A DNA stretch of 24,579 nucleotides from a virus. Below, piece by piece: positions 22,615 through 24,579 of the stretch. Where the stretch lies: positions 1 to 24,579 of IMG/VR virus record IMGVR_UViG_3300025128_000317, one strand, 5' to 3'. The notes beneath the pieces were generated by a model. It saw nothing but the letters and a program-made list of their open reading frames with translations. It made no database searches and had not been told where the DNA came from. The position numbers and the translations under genes are program-made. Position 1 is the first letter of the stretch, and every line of letters begins with the position of its first letter.

Positions 22615-23457
22615 TTAAAATCCTCTCAGTGCTGCGCCAGAGCCTCTACCAGAGAACCCAGCTTTACGTTTACCCTTCTTATTCATTCCTTGGGTCTTGA
22701 GCTTACCTCTTCCCGGCCTACCGCCTGCCTTCTCACCATCGTCCATGTTGAAGTCTTTTTCAAACTGCTTCTGAGTAGCGTATTGCATTCCATGTTTTCT
22801 AGAGAAGTCTCCTAGACCTGTGCCTTCTTTACCGTAGAACTTATAACCATCGTCTTTAGAAGCTGGTTTAGCAGCTGTTTTCTTAACTCTACCAGAAGTC
22901 ACTCCTGTAGGTGTACTAAGTAATTCTGCGTCCATACCTCCTCCTGTAAGTCTACTAGGTTTAGGTCTAGGTCTAGGAGCTATCTTAGCAGCTTTTTTAG
23001 GTGCAGCTGGTTTAGGTGCAGCTGGTTTAGGCGCAGCTGGTTTAGGTTTAACTTTAGGACTGTCTGGATGAGGAGAGGGTCTAGGCGCAGCTGGTTTAGG
23101 TGCAAGTATTTTCTGTGCTTGGTCTTTTCTTTTCTGTCCTCTAGCAAGACCACCTGCTCTAATACTGTTAGCTAATTGATCTCCTTTTTGTAGCAAAGTT
23201 TGTTTAGGTGCATCTGTAGGATCAACAGGTTCATAACCACCCATTTTAGTAATCTGAGGATTATCCTTATTCTGATCAATAAGTTTACCAGATTTATTAC
23301 CAAGCAAAGTAGTCGCTAGGCTACGATTGATATCAGTAGCAGTGTTGTCTTCAAGCTTTAAAGGAGCAGGACTAAGATTATTATTTTTTTTCTCTCTTGT
23401 CTTAGCTCTATCAGTGACTTTCTTCATATAACTACGATTATCTACTGGAACTACCAT
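22615..23457 (-). CDS. Lys/Pro/Ala-rich protein with KPAAP tandem repeats (280 aa), unknown
   Basis: Residues 1-110 are charged and probably helical (MKKVTDRAKTREKKNNN; LANSIRAGGLARGQKRKDQA). Residues 119-169 are an extended KP-rich linker with KPAAP three times in tandem and once more nearby, similar to the flexible linkers of TonB-like or DNA-binding proteins. Residues about 204-240 (YKFYGKEGTGLGDFSRKHGM, QYATQKQFEKDFNMDDGE) are the only part that looks folded. The C-terminus is basic and Gly-rich, ending RGSGAALRGF, an ending I have seen on small marine phage proteins. There is no signal peptide or membrane helix. It is possibly a DNA-binding internal or scaffold-like protein. GGGGAG lies upstream of ATG 23457, and the preceding gene ends two bases before that ATG. 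Confidence 0.6.
   Translation of the reverse strand: MVVPVDNRSYMKKVTDRAKTREKKNNNLSPAPLKLEDNTATDINRSLATTLLGNKSGKLIDQNKDNPQITKMGGYEPVDPTDAPKQTLLQKGDQLANSIRAGGLARGQKRKDQAQKILAPKPAAPRPSPHPDSPKVKPKPAAPKPAAPKPAAPKKAAKIAPRPRPKPSRLTGGGMDAELLSTPTGVTSGRVKKTAAKPASKDDGYKFYGKEGTGLGDFSRKHGMQYATQKQFEKDFNMDDGEKAGGRPGRGKLKTQGMNKKGKRKAGFSGRGSGAALRGF
23000..23098 (-). repeat. 15-base tandem repeats encoding KPAAP
   Basis: The unit ggtgcagctggttta on the plus strand is present three times in tandem at 23000-23044, with one base changed in the third copy, and a fourth copy with the same change lies at 23084-23098. Each unit adds Lys-Pro-Ala-Ala-Pro to the encoded linker. Repeat-number variation between relatives is likely. 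Confidence 0.8.
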
Positions 23458-23459
23458 TC

Positions 23460-24116
23460 TTAATCACTCCCCTTGACCAGTGTATTAGGACCACCGGCTG
23501 TACTGAAACTAGTTTGCATATCATCTTGTCTGCTTCTTCTGGCTCTGTTTCTGAGCCTGTCTATCTCACTTTGGTACTCCTGCTGCCACGCCGCTGTGGT
23601 GTTAAAGCTTTTCATAAAGAGAGAAGCCTCTATCATAGAAGCATAGAACAGTGCGTTCTCACAGTGAGTGGTGAAGTAGTTTGTGGGACTTGTAGATGTA
23701 ATAGTTGTGATCTGTGCAATGAACCCTATCTCTGCGTCTAAATCAACAGCAGAGGGCGTGGGGGCCACTCTGATCTGTGTATTGGTCTTAAAGCCATAGT
23801 ACCTAGGTGTACCAGTGGAAGCTGACACAGGCCAATAGTCCAGCAGGTACTCATAGGGTCTATGCTTCAGTTGTGTTCTGGCACCTCCTACTTCTATGGA
23901 GAAGGTCTTGATGATCTCTCCACCAGAAGGAACAGAGACCTCTGCTTTATTAGCAGATACAGCTACACTGGTATAAGAGACCAGACCCTGATCATCCAGA
24001 TCATTCTGCATCTTTTCCTGTGCTCTCTGTATCATGGCAGGGAGAGCACCTACAAACTCTGATCCATCGTTCTCAGTAGTTTCTATGATGACGCTGACAA
24101 GAGAATTAAAATCCAC
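23460..24116 (-). CDS. Adaptor-like / head-completion virion protein (218 aa)
   Basis: The pattern is one seen upstream of tail-tubular genes in marine podoviruses. Residues about 24-45 (ALPAMIQRAQEKMQNDLDDQ) are a helix typical of adaptor proteins, followed by strands (YTSVAVSANKAEVSVPSGGE) and HRPYEYLLDYWP (84-95). Then comes TPRYYGFKTNTQIRVAPTP (102-120), strands, and C-terminal helices (FTTHCENALFYASMIEASLF; EYQSEIDRLRNRARRSRQDD). It resembles the adaptor at 20891-21580 in layout (N-terminal helices, beta core with a Pro/Tyr motif, C-terminal helices) but not in close sequence. The start is GTG 24116, with AGGAG 7 bases upstream (24124-24128) overlapping the previous stop. It is likely a structural protein at the head-tail junction; the exact ring is uncertain. 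Confidence 0.6.
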   Translation of the reverse strand: MDFNSLVSVIIETTENDGSEFVGALPAMIQRAQEKMQNDLDDQGLVSYTSVAVSANKAEVSVPSGGEIIKTFSIEVGGARTQLKHRPYEYLLDYWPVSASTGTPRYYGFKTNTQIRVAPTPSAVDLDAEIGFIAQITTITSTSPTNYFTTHCENALFYASMIEASLFMKSFNTTAAWQQEYQSEIDRLRNRARRSRQDDMQTSFSTAGGPNTLVKGSD

Positions 24117-24123
24117 AGCCTAG

Positions 24124-24128
24124 CTCCT
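24124..24128 (-). promoter_or_regulatory. Ribosome binding site for the GTG-start adaptor-like gene
   Basis: AGGAG on the minus strand, 7 bases before GTG 24116, overlaps the previous gene's TAG stop (24127-24129). It decides for GTG as the start. Confidence 0.55.
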
Positions 24129-24426
24129 AGCCATAATAAATATAAATTTTACCACCGTCACTCATACCAGCAACAGATACATTACCTAGACACCTTATCC
24201 CATCGTCTCCTATGTACACATCATCGCCTGTGTTAGCCGCCAGAACAGGTTGCTTTATCACAGGACCATTTTCATCAGCCACTACAATTTCTGAAGCAAC
24301 GGTGACAGCGTATACATATGATCTAATTCTAGTATTAGATATAGTAACACTGGCAGTCATATCTAAAAAGATACCGTTACCTCCAGCACCTCCAGCAACT
24401 TGAGCAACTCTAAAAGTAGTTGTCAT
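24127..24426 (-). CDS. Small beta-rich virion-type protein (99 aa), paralogue of the gene upstream
   Basis: The N-terminus TTTFRVAQVAGGAGGNGIFL is followed by repeated short strands (ASVTISNTRIRSYVYAVTVA). The C-terminal half VIKQPVLAANTGDDVYIGDD ends in GGKIYIYYG. That half is clearly homologous to the partial protein at 24442-24579. A short, beta-rich, low-charge protein made from a strong ribosome site (AGGAG 7 bases before ATG 24426) near the capsid side of the gene block suggests a decoration, head-fibre or neck protein, but no family is recognised. One cysteine (RCLG) replaces the basic residues of its paralogue. Confidence 0.6.
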   Translation of the reverse strand: MTTTFRVAQVAGGAGGNGIFLDMTASVTISNTRIRSYVYAVTVASEIVVADENGPVIKQPVLAANTGDDVYIGDDGIRCLGNVSVAGMSDGGKIYIYYG

Positions 24427-24441
24427 CTACGTTCTCCTAAT

Positions 24442-24579
24442 TTACCCATAATAAACATATACTTTAGCAGCAGCAGCGGCAGATACCATAATCCGATTTC
24501 CTTTGTGTGCTCTGACCCCATCATCTCCTATATATATTGAACTTCCTGTATTAGCTGTAAGTACAGGTTGTTCAATTAA
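24442..24579 (-). CDS. C-terminal 45 residues of a paralogous small beta-rich protein (cut by right edge)
   Basis: The reading frame enters at base 24579 and stops at TAA 24442-24444. The visible part, QPVLTANTGSSIYIGDDGVR and then KVYVYYG, matches the C-terminal half of the downstream 99-aa protein (QPVLAANTGDDVYIGDDGIR ... KIYIYYG), with near-identical spacing. The start lies outside the window. It indicates a tandem gene duplication at the head side of this block. Confidence 0.65.
   Translation of the reverse strand, partial: LIEQPVLTANTGSSIYIGDDGVRAHKGNRIMVSAAAAAKVYVYYG

Noticed and set aside
23000-23098. Possible CRISPR-like or regulatory repeat
   Set aside because: The 15-base units are in frame, adjacent without spacers, and encode KPAAP; they are explained as coding low-complexity sequence.
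1-24579. tRNA genes, integrase, insertion sequences, toxin-antitoxin or defence genes
   Set aside because: I found no sequence space outside the structural genes for RNA genes and no protein patterns of these classes.

Overview
This window is a contiguous piece of a tailed-phage genome, most likely a podovirus-type (short-tailed) marine phage or an uncultured relative. Every gene I can support lies on the minus strand, so transcription and assembly order run from base 24579 down to base 1. No gap between genes exceeds about 21 bases. Several neighbours share start and stop bases (TAATG near 6130, 9137 and 18600; TGATG near 22007). Both edges cut genes. There are no tRNAs, rRNAs, CRISPR arrays, integrases, polymerase, portal, capsid or terminase genes here. 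Portal, scaffold and capsid genes would be expected beyond the right edge. I see nothing that identifies the host. By eye the base composition is moderate rather than very AT-rich, and the protein families are ones I associate with phages of marine bacteria.

Layout in transcription order. (1) 24579-23460: two tandem paralogous small beta-rich proteins (the first cut by the edge) and an adaptor-like virion protein. (2) 23457-21587: a run of small genes, namely a Lys/Pro-rich KPAAP-repeat protein, a 64-aa protein, a 40-aa cysteine-rich metallothionein-like mini-protein read from a TTG start, a holin-like membrane/coiled-coil protein, and 57-aa and 81-aa basic proteins. (3) 21580-19895: a tail-tubular-A-type adaptor, two highly basic cysteine-containing proteins (DUF5872-like and DUF6321-like) and a 92-aa conserved protein. 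(4) 19877-12011: the host-recognition block, with a coiled-coil fibre, a 1434-aa multidomain fibre (two LamG plus SPRY halves, a discoidin-like insert and a marine-phage fibre C-terminus), a Tfa-like chaperone, a secreted protein, a second holin-like protein and a third fibre whose C-terminal domain is a paralogue of the first fibre's. (5) 11999-9591: the nozzle (tail-tubular-B-type) protein and a 98-aa protein. (6) 9574-1: the internal-virion/ejection block, with a 145-aa protein, an 854-aa Gly-rich protein, a GNAT-like protein, another 854-aa protein and a giant polyvalent protein running off the left edge.

Together these genes would build the tail (adaptors, nozzle, fibres, fibre chaperone), load large flexible proteins into the particle for DNA delivery, and probably contribute to lysis or envelope interaction. 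The items most worth a second look are the 40-aa eight-cysteine protein, the modular duplication inside the large fibre, the shared fibre C-terminal domain, the EF-hand-type loop in an internal virion protein, and the short motifs shared across the internal-virion block.
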